This document shows, one piece after another, positions 33,664-44,376 of a stretch of DNA of 64,000 nucleotides; the stretch's first letter is position 1; every line of letters starts with the position of its first letter. This DNA is from Pseudogymnoascus destructans. Lineage: Eukaryota; Ascomycota; Leotiomycetes; Thelebolales; Thelebolaceae. Location: NCBI RefSeq assembly GCF_001641265.1, contig NW_020167521.1, positions 1,178,001 to 1,242,000 on the forward strand. The letters are read 5' to 3'. The notes below the pieces were generated by a model. The model saw nothing but the letters and a program-made list of their open reading frames with translations. It ran no database searches and was not told the DNA's origin. The position numbers and the translations under genes are program-made.

Positions 33664-36600
33664 ATGTCGACCGTGGTGCTCCCAACCCCGAAGCAGATTC
33701 GATTCGTGAATAACGAGGGTCGCCCACCGGCGAAGAGGAGGAGGGTCGATGCCGCGTATGTTGCCTTCACTTGGTCTTGTTTATTCGCCTTCTTACATCG
33801 TACAACCCTCGACATCTTTCGTGCTTTGGAAAGGAACTGTGCTAATGTATATGTTACACGTAGATGCCAGACGTGTCGCAAGCGAAAGATACGATGCGAC
33901 GGAAAGCGTCCGGAATGCTCGACGTGCAAAGAAAACCGGCATGTGTGCATGGGGTATGAGGCTCCATCGAACTCGGGTGCAGGAAAGAACTCGGATACCA
34001 AAAACTTTGCTGCCGACGACGCCGACGAGGACGACGAGGACAACATACACGAAGACATCAGGCCGAAGATTCCTTCCCCCACCTCCCGGCGAGCTGATAC
34101 GAAGCTTCATAGAGTCCTCTCTGAGGAACATAGGATTTCCGAGGAATCGACTGGCTATGGCGACCAGTCACCAGGTGCCGCTGGTGACAATACAGCATAC
34201 ACTGACGATGGCCAAAGTTCCCAGACCCTGAATCGCCGAGTCCCATATTTCCGTTGGTTCGGCCCAACGGCCATCGTGCGGGGATTTAAACAGATGGTAG
34301 TGTCTGTTAGTCATCCTGGCCGTAAAATAGGTCCTACATCGCTGTCGTCTGGTTAGTACTTTGTCCATCATCAGGCTCGTATATACTAATCATAGTAGCA
34401 TCACCACTATCAAACTCCTATAGCCCTGGAGGAGACCAAATTTTTTCAAATCCACGTCGCTCATCAATGTCGATTGGAGAGCCACGGAACGATCTTGGGC
34501 TGCCATTATATGATATTAGCAATTCAGAGCCAGTTCCATCATTGATAAAGCACCTCGTCAAGATCTTTTTCGTACATCTCGGATGCAACTTTCCATTTCT
34601 ACGCAAAGATAAGGTGCTACGAATGATGGATGACAAGCACTTGGCGCCAATACTCGTTGATGCGATTTGCTCTCTATCTGCACGGTTCTCAGAAGACCCT
34701 CAACTAATTGGCTCTTTTGGCCCAAAACGCCTCAAGTCGGAATACGGCCAAGCATTTGCGCAGCGTGCTAAGGCCGTCGTCACAGACACCTTCCTATGCC
34801 CAACAGTGGAAGCTCTGCAAGCCTGTCTACTTCTCGCATACGAGGCTTTTGGAGACAACAAGGATAGCGCCTTGTGGATGTACACCGGATGTGCGATACG
34901 TATGGCATCTGACCTTGGACTAGAAAAACTAGATGGGATCCGCATCCAAGGTGGCCGACTGCCTAATTATTCTCCAATCCACAATGACTTCAATCAGCGC
35001 CAGTCTGATGGTCACCCAGGCGCAGATATCGAGCAAAAGGCATCAGAGCAGGAACGCATTGACACTCTTTGGGCCATTTTTACACTTGATAGGTTCATCT
35101 CGTCCGGATTAGGAAGACCAGCCACGATGCGGAGGGAAGACTTTGAGCTAGGCCTACCTGTCATTACGATGCTGCCGAAGAGCAACTGGCCCGCACCTCT
35201 ACCAGCTCTAATCCAGATTATACACCTCTACGGTAGAGTATCAGATCTTTTGAATGGCATCAAAGGAACTGAGGACATGACAGAAGGGAAATTACAAGGC
35301 CTCGAAGACATATCGATGGAGGTGACGGCTTGGCAAGCATCACTGGGTAAAAAACTCGCGTTCAATTTGGGAAATTTTTCACATTATGACAAGGCCGGCG
35401 AAGGAACCAACTTTATCCTACTTCACTTCTGGTACCATACACTCATCATGGTTGTGTACTGCCCTCAGCTATGGAGCAGTGCAATCGCCCAACTACTACC
35501 CAATGACAACCGCAAGTTAAGTATGTCATCGGCTAAAACCATAGCGGACATCCTGGCATTCGCATTTACGAACGAGTCAAAGTGCTTCGTCGGGAACCCC
35601 TTTACGAGCCAGCCCATGTACTTTGCCGCTTCTGCATTCCTCATGGAAACGAACATCCAAAAGGCGTCATCGCCTACTTCTAGAGAAGGAACTCCACATA
35701 AGGATACGAAGGCCTCCAGCAAAGCATCTGTAAATGTTAATATAAAATGCGAACCTTCGCACCACAATACGAAACAGACCAAAGTGAAGGCTCAATCCAA
35801 CCCTAGTCAGGATTACCTATGTTGTTATAAAGCCCTTCAGCAACTGGAAACATACTGGGCCGGAACAAAATACATATTGACTGCCCTTGACCAGAAAGCT
35901 ATAGGCATTGCAGACCCAGAGGCCTTCACATCAGAGGAAATGGAAAGCACAAAGGTTCGTCCAGGTACCGTACACGATTGGAAACGAACTCTTCCGCCTC
36001 CGTTTGCACAACCGTCTCCTAGCATGAAATCTATGGCTCCGAAGATGTCCCCAAAGACCGAAGGATCTGCGTCGCCCACTGTGGATGGAGGGACAAATCA
36101 GCCTATCTGGTGGGCATTGACAGGAACGACGAACTCTCCCAACTCGAATGTAACTTTGATGTTTCCGCAGGCACCTGGCGACACTGCATCGCCAGCTCCG
36201 CCACCCGCAACAGGACAGACCCAACATAAGTTTTATGATCCTATTCGCCCAAGCGTCCCGGAATCCACGAGACCAACGAATATAACAGTTACGTATCCGC
36301 CATACAATATTGGCTATTCTCCGCAGCAGCCGCAGCAGCATATACCAATGCAGCAAAGCATGGTACCACCATCACAAAGGTATAACACGATCGACGATAG
36401 TCACAGGGACGCTGCAATGCTCATTGAGCTAAAGCAGTCGCCTAATCCCTATGGAAGAAGCATGGCTCCCAACCCCTACGACACAATGAGCAGCCAGCCT
36501 TCGACGGGGCCCTCGCAGCACTTGGCGCACGGGCTGTACGATGGCCCTGTGCGGTACGATTATGGGGCGGCCTTCGGCCCCATCACGGAGATGCCCTACC

Positions 36601-36806
36601 AGGGCTGGGGCGTAACTGGCTACTATGGTCTGGACATGGAGGGCGTTACACTGGGGTCGGGCGATATGACCTTCACGACGCGGGATGTCGATTTGAGCAA
36701 TATGGATACCGATTTTTCGCAGATTCTGGAACATGTGCAGTATCTGCCAAACACAGACTTCAACGTGGGCGGTGATGTAGGGCACTATAGGGGTAACGGG
36801 GAGTAA
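33664..36806 (+). CDS. Zn2Cys6 fungal transcription factor with fungal-specific TF domain
   Basis: Three exons: 33664-33755, 33864-34351 and 34399-36806, with introns of 108 bp (in frame, no stop, so retention is possible) and 47 bp (branch TACTAAT). The product has 995 residues. The first splice completes the binuclear zinc cluster at about residues 32-59: CQTCRKRKIRCDGKRPECST followed by CKENRHVC, spacing C2C6C6C2C6C. A Ser/Asp-rich linker follows, then the fungal-specific regulatory domain (about 240-620; IKHLVKIFFVHLGCNFPFL, LLAYEAFGDNKDSALWMYTG, DTLWAIFTLDRFIS). The last third is Pro/Gln/Ser-rich, a likely activation region. The target pathway cannot be told; neighbouring amylase remains are not evidence of a link. 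Confidence 0.93.
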
Positions 36807-37565
36807 GGGGAGTAATGGGAGTAATTGGGGGTAATGAGGAATAATGGGTAGGCGGGAGGCGCTCGAGGGAGAAAGGGGATGGGCTGGTCTGTGTAATCTG
36901 GGGGATAACCACCAATGCGTTTGTGTGTGGGTGAGGTGGGTGGACATCTGACTACGATTATGACTGATATGAAACACGGCTTCGCCGCAATATGTTTTTT
37001 ATTTTCATTTCATATGTAGATACCCTTTTTCCATGTCGTACTCTCTCAATATTTAAACATTTTCTATGAAGAATATCATGCTCTTAGTTAATGTGTTGTT
37101 TCTCTTCAAAATGAGAACGGTTCGCGGGGTCCAGAGATCCGTTTTAGGTTTAGTGCCACGTTGAGGGGGACAGGAAGGAACGACGCATATCTGGGGACGT
37201 CGATTCTAGAACAGGGGCAAATTAAAGAGTAGTGATCTAAGGGCAATATAACTCGATTAAGTCTCAACTAAATATAAGATTCTATTATAATGCCACGTAG
37301 AGTTCAGGCTAAATAATCTCACGTTTTAATTTACAAGCAAGTATGTAAACAAGCCCCAAAAAGGTTAGCGTTATGTTGGCTAATTTCATATGTATTCATA
37401 CTTTTTGCACCCTACTGTCGATGGGAGTCTCTTCCTCGTCCTGTGTATTTAGCTAATCCCCAAAGCGAAAAGGCGCCCCGATTACGTATAACAACCATCC
37501 AAAGAAAGCTAGCAGATCTCATACAATATACCTATATGTATCCAGGCCTCGTAGCAGCCCCCAAA
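36807..37565. other. Intergenic 0.75 kb, AT-rich
   Basis: The 3' region of the zinc-cluster gene followed by AT-rich sequence with no open frames of note. Confidence 0.5.
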
Positions 37566-38060
37566 ATGAGCGGGCCATACCCCAGCACCCCAGCACCCCG
37601 CCCCCCCTACAGCGGCCACAGCCTTCAAGCCACCCCTCCACTGTCCGCATCTACTTCGCCGCAGTCCTCCACCAGCTCCATGGCGTGCCGAGCCCGAGAC
37701 CGCGCGCATTGCCGCCGCCTGGAAGCTGGGACGCGGGTCGGAGCTCCTGTCGTACGACCAGTAGACGTTCCGCGACCTGTTCGGCAGCGAGGCGGGGATG
37801 TTGCTCTTCACCGACGAGCGGGACGAGGACCTAGCGGGGGCGAGGACAAGGGCTCGGCGTGGTGCGCCGATGGCGAGGAGGACCCATATGAGAACCACCG
37901 GCTGGGAAACCGGACTGTGGCTAATTCTCCTGTTGTAGTTGTGCTCATAGAGTTCTTGTTCTTGGCGACGGTCTATTTTGCTGTCATTGCCTTTCGAGAT
38001 TACAATCCCGAGCATAGAATGGCTATTTCTAGACACCTATACACAACATCTTTGCTGTAA
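37566..38060 (+). pseudogene. Possible decayed small membrane-protein gene
   Basis: The frame from ATG 37566 begins MSGPYPSTPAPRPPYSGHSL and later contains a hydrophobic stretch (VVVVLIEFLFLATVYFAVIAF) before stopping at 38060. In a second frame the middle reads ETARIAAAWKLGRGSELLSY, then a TAG at 37762-37764, then TFRDLFGSEAGMLLFTDERD, which looks more like real protein. Coding-like sequence in two frames plus a stop suggests a frameshifted gene. I do not recognise the family, and the call is weak. Confidence 0.35.
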
Positions 38061-38488
38061 TGGTACTTGTAAGGAGTGTAATTATTAAGCCTAGCCTGCC
38101 CGCTTTACCATTTCTAGCCAGACTGAAAAGAAATTGAAATAGAGAACATAGGATATTACAAATGCCAACGCAGCCATAAAAGAGTTGGTTGTCAGGATCC
38201 TAGAGCGCCCCCCCCCCCTTTTTTTGCATAGTCCCTGCATTTTCTTCCCCCTTCTATCCTAACTCCAAAAGACCCCCAAGAACATGTTTCCAAAAATTCC
38301 CTAAAACAAAAAACAAAAGAAACCCGCGAGGACAGACAAGGTCAAGCGTTGCTGACCCCCTCACTCTATATTCACCTCCTTCCTTCTTCCATCTCTCAAC
38401 CCCCCAGGATCAATCAAGCAAAAGATCTTCAACAGGCGACAAAACAGCGCGCCAGCCCCTGTCCCTCTCATCCACCCCGCATCTCAGT
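38061..38488. other. Intergenic 0.43 kb with a C/T homopolymer
   Basis: Contains a run of about a dozen C followed by seven or more T near 38208-38226, and otherwise nothing recognised. Confidence 0.5.
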
Positions 38489-38965
38489 CTAGCGCTTCCT
38501 CCTCATCCCCCCTCCTCTCCTATTCACCCCCCTCCTACTTCTCACAGCCCTCGGCGCCTCTCTCCTCCCTGCAGTCCTAACAGCTGATCTAGCCCCCGCT
38601 GCCTCCCTCGCCGCAGCCCTCTGCTGCTCCGCCGCCTCCAACGCAGCCTCTCTCTCAGCCTCCCTAGCCGCCGCCCTGGCCTCCCTCTCCGCCTTTTCAG
38701 CAGCCCGCTTTTCCGCACTCGCTCTCCACACACAACTCTTACAGTTTTGTGTAATCAAATGCCTTGGGTGCGTGGGACAGAGGAGACAGATCGTTTGGTG
38801 GGTGGTACAGTAGGTGAGGCCCCGGGTGGTGGGGTAGGGGGTGATGGTACAGCTTCTTCCGCTGCTGCTGTTGGGGTGGGAGGAGCCGGGGCAGACTTGT
38901 TTGTTAGAACCAGTGGGGAGTTTGGGTTTGTGCCCCTTTTCGGGGGGCGGTGGAGGGGTGGGCAT
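38489..38965 (-). CDS. Small Cys/His-rich protein with charged coiled-coil tail
   Basis: 158 residues in one frame. The first 40 residues are Pro/Ser-rich. Residues 50-82 carry a run of Cys and His (YCTTHQTICLLCPTHPRHL then CKSC), spacing suggestive of a small zinc-binding fold. The second half is an Ala/Glu/Arg helix (EKRAAEKAEREARAAAREAE) ending in an Arg-rich tail. No family recognised. The ordered Cys/His pattern on an open frame supports a real gene, but the low-complexity tail lowers certainty. Confidence 0.55.
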   Translation of the reverse strand: MPTPPPPPEKGHKPKLPTGSNKQVCPGSSHPNSSSGRSCTITPYPTTRGLTYCTTHQTICLLCPTHPRHLITQNCKSCVWRASAEKRAAEKAEREARAAAREAEREAALEAAEQQRAAAREAAGARSAVRTAGRREAPRAVRSRRGVNRRGGGMRRKR

Positions 38966-40243
38966 GGTGCTTGGTTTGTTGTGTGTGTTGTGGTGATTTT
39001 GGGTGTGCTGCTGTGGTGGTGATTGGGATTGTTTTGGTGTGATTTTGAGTGCGCTGTAGCAATTGGGATCAGGATTGTGAGGCTTGATAGTTCTGGAGTA
39101 GAAAAGAAAAAGAAGATGGGAATCGAGAGGAATTTATACTCCCCCCCGAACACTACCATGGACCGCTCAGGAGCTCTAGCCCCTGAAGCCGTCGCAGTGC
39201 GAGAGACATTCGTGAACAGTTCCCTGTAACCCCCCAAGTCTGCGACATGAACAGTTTCCATGTTCTCGAAAACCATTGTTGGTTTTGGTGAAGTAAGTCG
39301 CACCATGAGCTTGCTTCGGCGAGTAGTGGCGCGTCGGAGGTGATGGGGGGGATGAGACGCCTTTATTGTCCAAAACATCTTTGTTCCCCCTCCACCTCCG
39401 TGGCGACCTCGATTGGGAACTTGGTCGGGGCGACAAATATACTTCTTTGATGACCGTGGGGAGAGAGGAATTGATGGTAGTTGTTTGCTTCAAGGACGAG
39501 GGGTGCTATCTGCATAGTGTTCGTTTCTCAGCCGCGGGGCGCCGTCTGCGTTGTACTTGTCGCGGTTATCTTCCGCTTTCAGGTTCTCAGTGTTAAATTT
39601 GTAGTCCGAGGCTGTGCAGGTAATACTGTTCGCAGTCTGAGACTCGATATCGAAGTTGAAAGAATTCCGTAGCTGTGGGTGTTAGAACGTCCATTGAGTC
39701 GAGGATTGAACCGGGTCTCTATCGACAAAGGCACTGTGGCTGGGCGTCGTGTCTGAGACTCGATTTCGATTCTAGAATAATTCATAAGGCTATTCACCCC
39801 CTCACTGCCTCCAGGCCAGCCCGAGGCTCTATCAACAAAGGCAGGCGTAGTGGCTACAGCGCTGTCCTAGACTCCATCAAATCCAAAAGAACCACCATAT
39901 AAACACCACAGCCACAACCCCCCGATACACCCCAGAACCGACGGCGAAGTCCATAGAAATACAAGTTCACATACCACCGAAGAAAGGTTAAACATAAGGG
40001 TGGAAACATATACACCCGCACGCTACTCTGCCGCTGCTAGTCTTCTCATTACAAAAATCGTATCCTGTTCTTCCCATCTCTCATCCATTCAGCCAGCCTG
40101 CCAGCCAGTCGATCCTATCCCCCCCAAAATACTCCCCGCAAAATGCCTATCCAACGCCCTCGCTATCTATCTATATACAGCCATTAAATCACCCTCTCTC
40201 CCTCTCACCTCATCAACCCCCCCTTCAAAAAAAAAAACTCAAA
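38966..40243. other. Intergenic 1.3 kb, no gene seen
   Basis: Only short or low-complexity frames. Near 39700-39735 and 39832-39846 a short motif (GTCTCTATCGACAAAGGCA and GCTCTATCAACAAAGGCA) occurs twice. The right end is the 3' region of the channel gene. Confidence 0.45.
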
Positions 40244-43200
40244 TTACCTAGCACCCCTCCTCCCCCGGTAATAATCATAATCCCCCCTCCCATCCGCCGC
40301 ATCCGCATCCTCCTGCGGCAACCCGCCATACCCCTGCGGCCCTCCCCCCAAGAACCCCGGCGGGACAGCCACGCTCACAGGCACACTATCCGGCATCCCC
40401 GCCGCGGCCCTGACCAGACTCTCTCTCGTCTGACTCCCGCTTCCCCGTCTGCGATCATTGTTGCGGAAAGCTGGGTGGATGGGCGCGCTATACGGACTTT
40501 CGTGTCCTCCTGATGAGAACGGCGGCGGCGGGCTCGAAGTATTATACCTTGAATCCCCCCCCAGAGGGGTCGGGCTATACTGACTCGGCACCCCCGGCAC
40601 CGGCGGCGCCGGACTCCCCGCCCTCGAACTCCCCGGCGACGACGCAGTATAGCGATACGTATCCGCAGTCCCCAGGCGGTCATACGGATTCGGGGTCCTC
40701 GTAAAGATATCCCCTGCGCCATGGTCATCCCCGAACTCAGCACGATTCTTGTAGAACGAGAAGTCGAGCTGGGATTCGGGGACGACTTCGAAGCCGGGGA
40801 TGATGTTTTGTTGCAACTTGCCGGGCGGACCCCCAGCGTCACCATGGGGGGATTTCATGGTAGACAGGGTGAAGGTGTCGCTGTAGCCGCTGACGGAGGC
40901 GATGTCGTGGGCGTCGGGGTTGTTGGAGTTGGAGAGGCGGCCGCTGTAGATGGATGCTAGGATGCTCTGGGCGCGCGCGTGCACCATCGGGGTTGTGAGG
41001 GGTTTGTACAGAGCCGGGTGACCGAAGCGGGAGGCGAGGCGGTCGGTCTTGCGCGAGTTCTTGAGCGGGGCGGCGGCGGTGTCGTCGCCGTGGCGGCCGA
41101 CGGCGCGGAGGGAGTAGTAGTGCGTCTTCTTGTCGAAGGTGCGCGCGCAGTAGATCTTGAAGGCGATCATGAGGAAGGGGAGGGGGACGACGGCGAAGGC
41201 TTGGATGTGTGTGTGGTCGCCTTGGACCCAGACGGCGAGGAAGACGACGAGGTTGGCGAGGATGGAGGCGAAGACCATGCGGTTGAAGAGGACGCGCCAG
41301 AACATGCCGCCGGATTCGGTTTTGGTCACGAAGATGTAGAGGAGGAGGTATTTCTTCAGGTAGACGTCGATTGTGAAGTAGAGGGCTGCGGCTGGGAGTA
41401 CCAGGGGCTGGATCGTCGCAAAGGTGAGAGTCACGGTTGAGTAGAAGAGGAAGTAGTTGTAGTAGGCAGCATAGTCAAAGGCCGGTGGTGCAGTAAGCTC
41501 GATGAGCTCGCGTGGAGTGGGGCTGGAGAACTTGCGCACGCATGAGCTCCAGAACAGCGTCCAGAGCTGGGCGAGGTCGATGGCGGCACCGAGGTTGCGC
41601 TGTAGCAGCCAGGTCACCCAAAAGGGCGAGATGATGCAGAGCGAGGTGAAGAGGACGCGCGCAATGTCCTCCTCCTGGATGACCTTCCACGCGTCCTGGC
41701 CTTTACCCGTCTTCTCAACCACCGCGCTGACGAATGTCCAGACCGTGCTGAACCCCGAGAAGATGATGAGGTTGTTGAACACGAAGAACGTGTACAGCTT
41801 TCCCGTGACGTTGCGCTCGCGGGCGGACTTGGTGCGGTCGCCCGCGCGCATCGATAGCCGGCGGAAGATGATGGGTAGGATGAGGTAGATGAGCGAGGTC
41901 ACGGCTGGGGAAGCTACACCCTGCACGATGGACCAGATGGTCGTGTTTGCCGCCAGGGAGGCTTGGAAATTCTTCCACACGCGGCCCAGGTTCGCCAAGT
42001 TGACGAGGAAGATGGATATCATGGCGTTGGGCCCGATCCACAGGAGAGTCAAGAGGGTAACCCACAAGTTGTTGACAATACGTCTCCAGCGCCTCGTCTT
42101 CTGATCTAGGTGCATGTTCTGCCAAATAATGTCATCAGGGCGGGGCGCAAGCACAATCGTCGTGCCATGGGGGTGCTTCTTGCGAGCCGCATACGCAATG
42201 GTGTGCGCCTCTCCGATGTCCTCGTAACTGGCAAAACCGTAAGGCATAGCGTTCCTCTTATCAACCCTCAGCCTCACGTCCTTGATCTCCATCTCCAGGT
42301 CGCGGATGCGGCCCGTGAGATACTCAATCGCATCGACCTTCTGCCCCTTTGCATACGAGCCGTACGATGGGTCCTTCTTCGAGGGCGCGCACGTCGGCCG
42401 CACGGGAGGCAGCTGATCCGGGTTCTTCAGGTACTTGGCGAGATGCTTCTCGAGCTTGCGAACGGTGCCCTCATGCTGCGCGATCAGGTCGGGCAGATCC
42501 TTGACGTTGCGGGCAATAGCCGTGCGCGAGAACGACGACGTCGGCACCACCTCGTCAATAAGTCGGCCAATACCCTCGTCCGTGCAATACGGCTTCGGGA
42601 TATCGTTGATCATCAGCGTTCGCGCGTGCAAACTAGCTAGGTACTGCGGGCTATCATAGTACTGTCTGCGCAGCTGCACGATCTTGCGGTAGTTGAACCA
42701 CAGGAAGCCTGATACCACTATGTTGAAGAGGTAGGCGCACACAACCTGTGCCCAGGTGGGCGAGCCAGACGTGCTGAGCGGGGTCAGCTTCTCGAAGAAG
42801 GATGTGCCAGTGCCTTTGCGCAGGTTGATTGGGATGAGGATCGCACAACCGATGACAGAGATGCTGAGGAAGATGTTGCGGCACATGCGGGTGAAGCGCA
42901 GGAAGACAGCAGCGTCGAGGCCCATGTGTTTGATCAGGTCCTGCTCTTGTGTCTTTATCACCGGCCCCAGCCATGCCAGAATGCCCTTTCCCATCGGCGG
43001 GGGTGCATGCGCTTCATCCGCATGTTTAAGCTTCGGGGCGTAGACGACGGAGTTATAGGGTCGCAGGAGGGAGAAGGCGACGGCGATGAGGACTGTGAAG
43101 CCGATGGAGGTGCCAAAGGACGCCCATATCGAGTTTTGTTGGAACTGTGCCCGCGGTTAGCAGCTGGGCTATAAAAAATAGGGTCCATGTCTTGGGGCTT

Positions 43201-43293
43201 CCTTACATTAGAGCTGAACGGCATTTTCAAGAGCAAGAGCAGTTCGTCCGAGCCCTCTGACCGCCGCAGAAGCTCCTCAAACGCCATGCTCAT
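40244..43293 (-). CDS. OSCA/CSC1-type cation channel (DUF221, RSN1/PHM7 family)
   Basis: Two exons, 43293-43207 and 43144-40244, around a 62-bp intron (branch GCTAACC), encoding 995 residues. The short first exon ends KMPFSSN and joins FQQNSIWASFGTSIGFTVLI, the first membrane span. A second and third span, then a cytosolic region at about 215-410 (PHM7_cyt type; MINDIPKPYC, YGFASYEDIGEAHTIAYAA), and the 7-span core (about 410-760; FIFVTKTESGGMFWRVLFNR) follow. The tail of ~200 residues is Pro/Gly/Ser-rich. Family members are hyperosmolality- or tension-gated Ca2+-permeable channels; yeast Rsn1 and Phm7 are related. An alternative start at the second Met (43287) would remove two residues. Confidence 0.92.
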
Positions 43294-44187
43294 GGTAACG
43301 AGTGTATGTGTGGCCAGAGGCCTTGCCTGAGGGTCGTGGTTCGAGTCCTAGATATATCGGAGATTGCTGACTTGCCCGGAAGCAAAAGTTGTAAGCTGAC
43401 GCTTTCTTCCTCTACTCTCTTCCTTCCTGCAGCGGGCGAAGTCGAGATGTGTTCGTGAATAATGGCAATGCAGGTGAATGGCGTAGCGCGTCAAGGGAAA
43501 GAAAAGTCGATTCGATCGTACAGTACAATTTTCGTAGGACGTCGGGTGATGCGGGTGGCGGCAACACCAGCGCGTATCTGAAGGCTCACTACTCTGATTG
43601 GATTCATGCACTATCGAGGGGGACGGATGGATATATTAAGAAGCTAGAGGAAGCGACAGTGAGGGTTGAGGAGGAGGAAGATGAGGAAGAGGAGAAAGAT
43701 ATGTAGAGGTCGGAGTGGTATAAAAATACAAATGGAGGAGAGGACAGGATTTCCCCTCTGGGAAGATGGGGGCTGGGGGGACGCACAAAAGGTACCACTC
43801 ACAAACCAAACCCACAACACAAAGGTACCACAGCAGCCTGCCATAGCAGTAGAGGTACATTTGTATCCCCATCCCCATCCCATCCACCCATATAAACTTT
43901 TTTACGCAGCGGGCAGTTTTAGGTTGTGGGATGGTACCTAGGATAGGCATGATAGGGTGGTCCAGTGCGAGGTACTGTCCCCGATCGCCATTGGCGAGAA
44001 TCTATTGTTAGAAAGAACGGCGGCCAGTCTTCTAGAATCGGCGGCGCCGTGGTCGGTGGTCCACAGTACAGTTGAGTCGCGCCAAGTCGATTAATTGTCC
44101 GTAGGCAGCTAAAATATATAGATTTCCATATAGCATTAGTACAAACTGTAACAGTAATGCGTGCCTTGTCTTTCTTTAATCCAGGCC
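43294..44187. other. Intergenic 0.9 kb, no gene seen
   Basis: The promoter of the channel gene, a GA-rich run near 43660-43715 and a CCATCCCCATCCC stretch near 43865. No gene recognised. Confidence 0.5.
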
Positions 44188-44344
44188 TTCTAACCCCTTA
44201 ACGGTGTCATCCTCTAGTAAAGCCCTGTTTCATCTATGTTATATATATCTTCCTCTTTGAAATCTCCTACTAGCGTTTGAATTGCCTTCGTCTCGTCTTC
44301 TGCTCTTGTAAGAACTCAACCTGCTTCGCCATGTCTAATGTGGT
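44188..44344 (-). pseudogene. Relic of a Fot1/pogo-type transposase
   Basis: On the minus strand the frame reads ...RAEDETKAIQTLVGDFKEED then IYNIDETGLY, TAG, RMTPLRG, TAG. IYNIDETGLYWRM is the first catalytic Asp motif of DDE_1 (Fot1/pogo) transposases; the TAG replaces the usual Trp, and another TGA lies upstream. Only this ~50-codon piece remains, cut off by the left end of the decayed hAT element (33 bp away). Confidence 0.75.
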
Positions 44345-44376
44345 TTTTGATCTAATGCTGTTCAACCTATACTAAA

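Noticed and set aside
39700..39722. GGTTCAATCC on the minus strand, like a tRNA T loop
   Set aside because: The T stem does not pair and no D or anticodon arm precedes it.
43340..43360. A GGTTCGAGTCC sequence like a tRNA B box
   Set aside because: The flanking bases do not form a T stem or acceptor stem, and the nearest A-box-like sequence is too close, so no tRNA can be folded.
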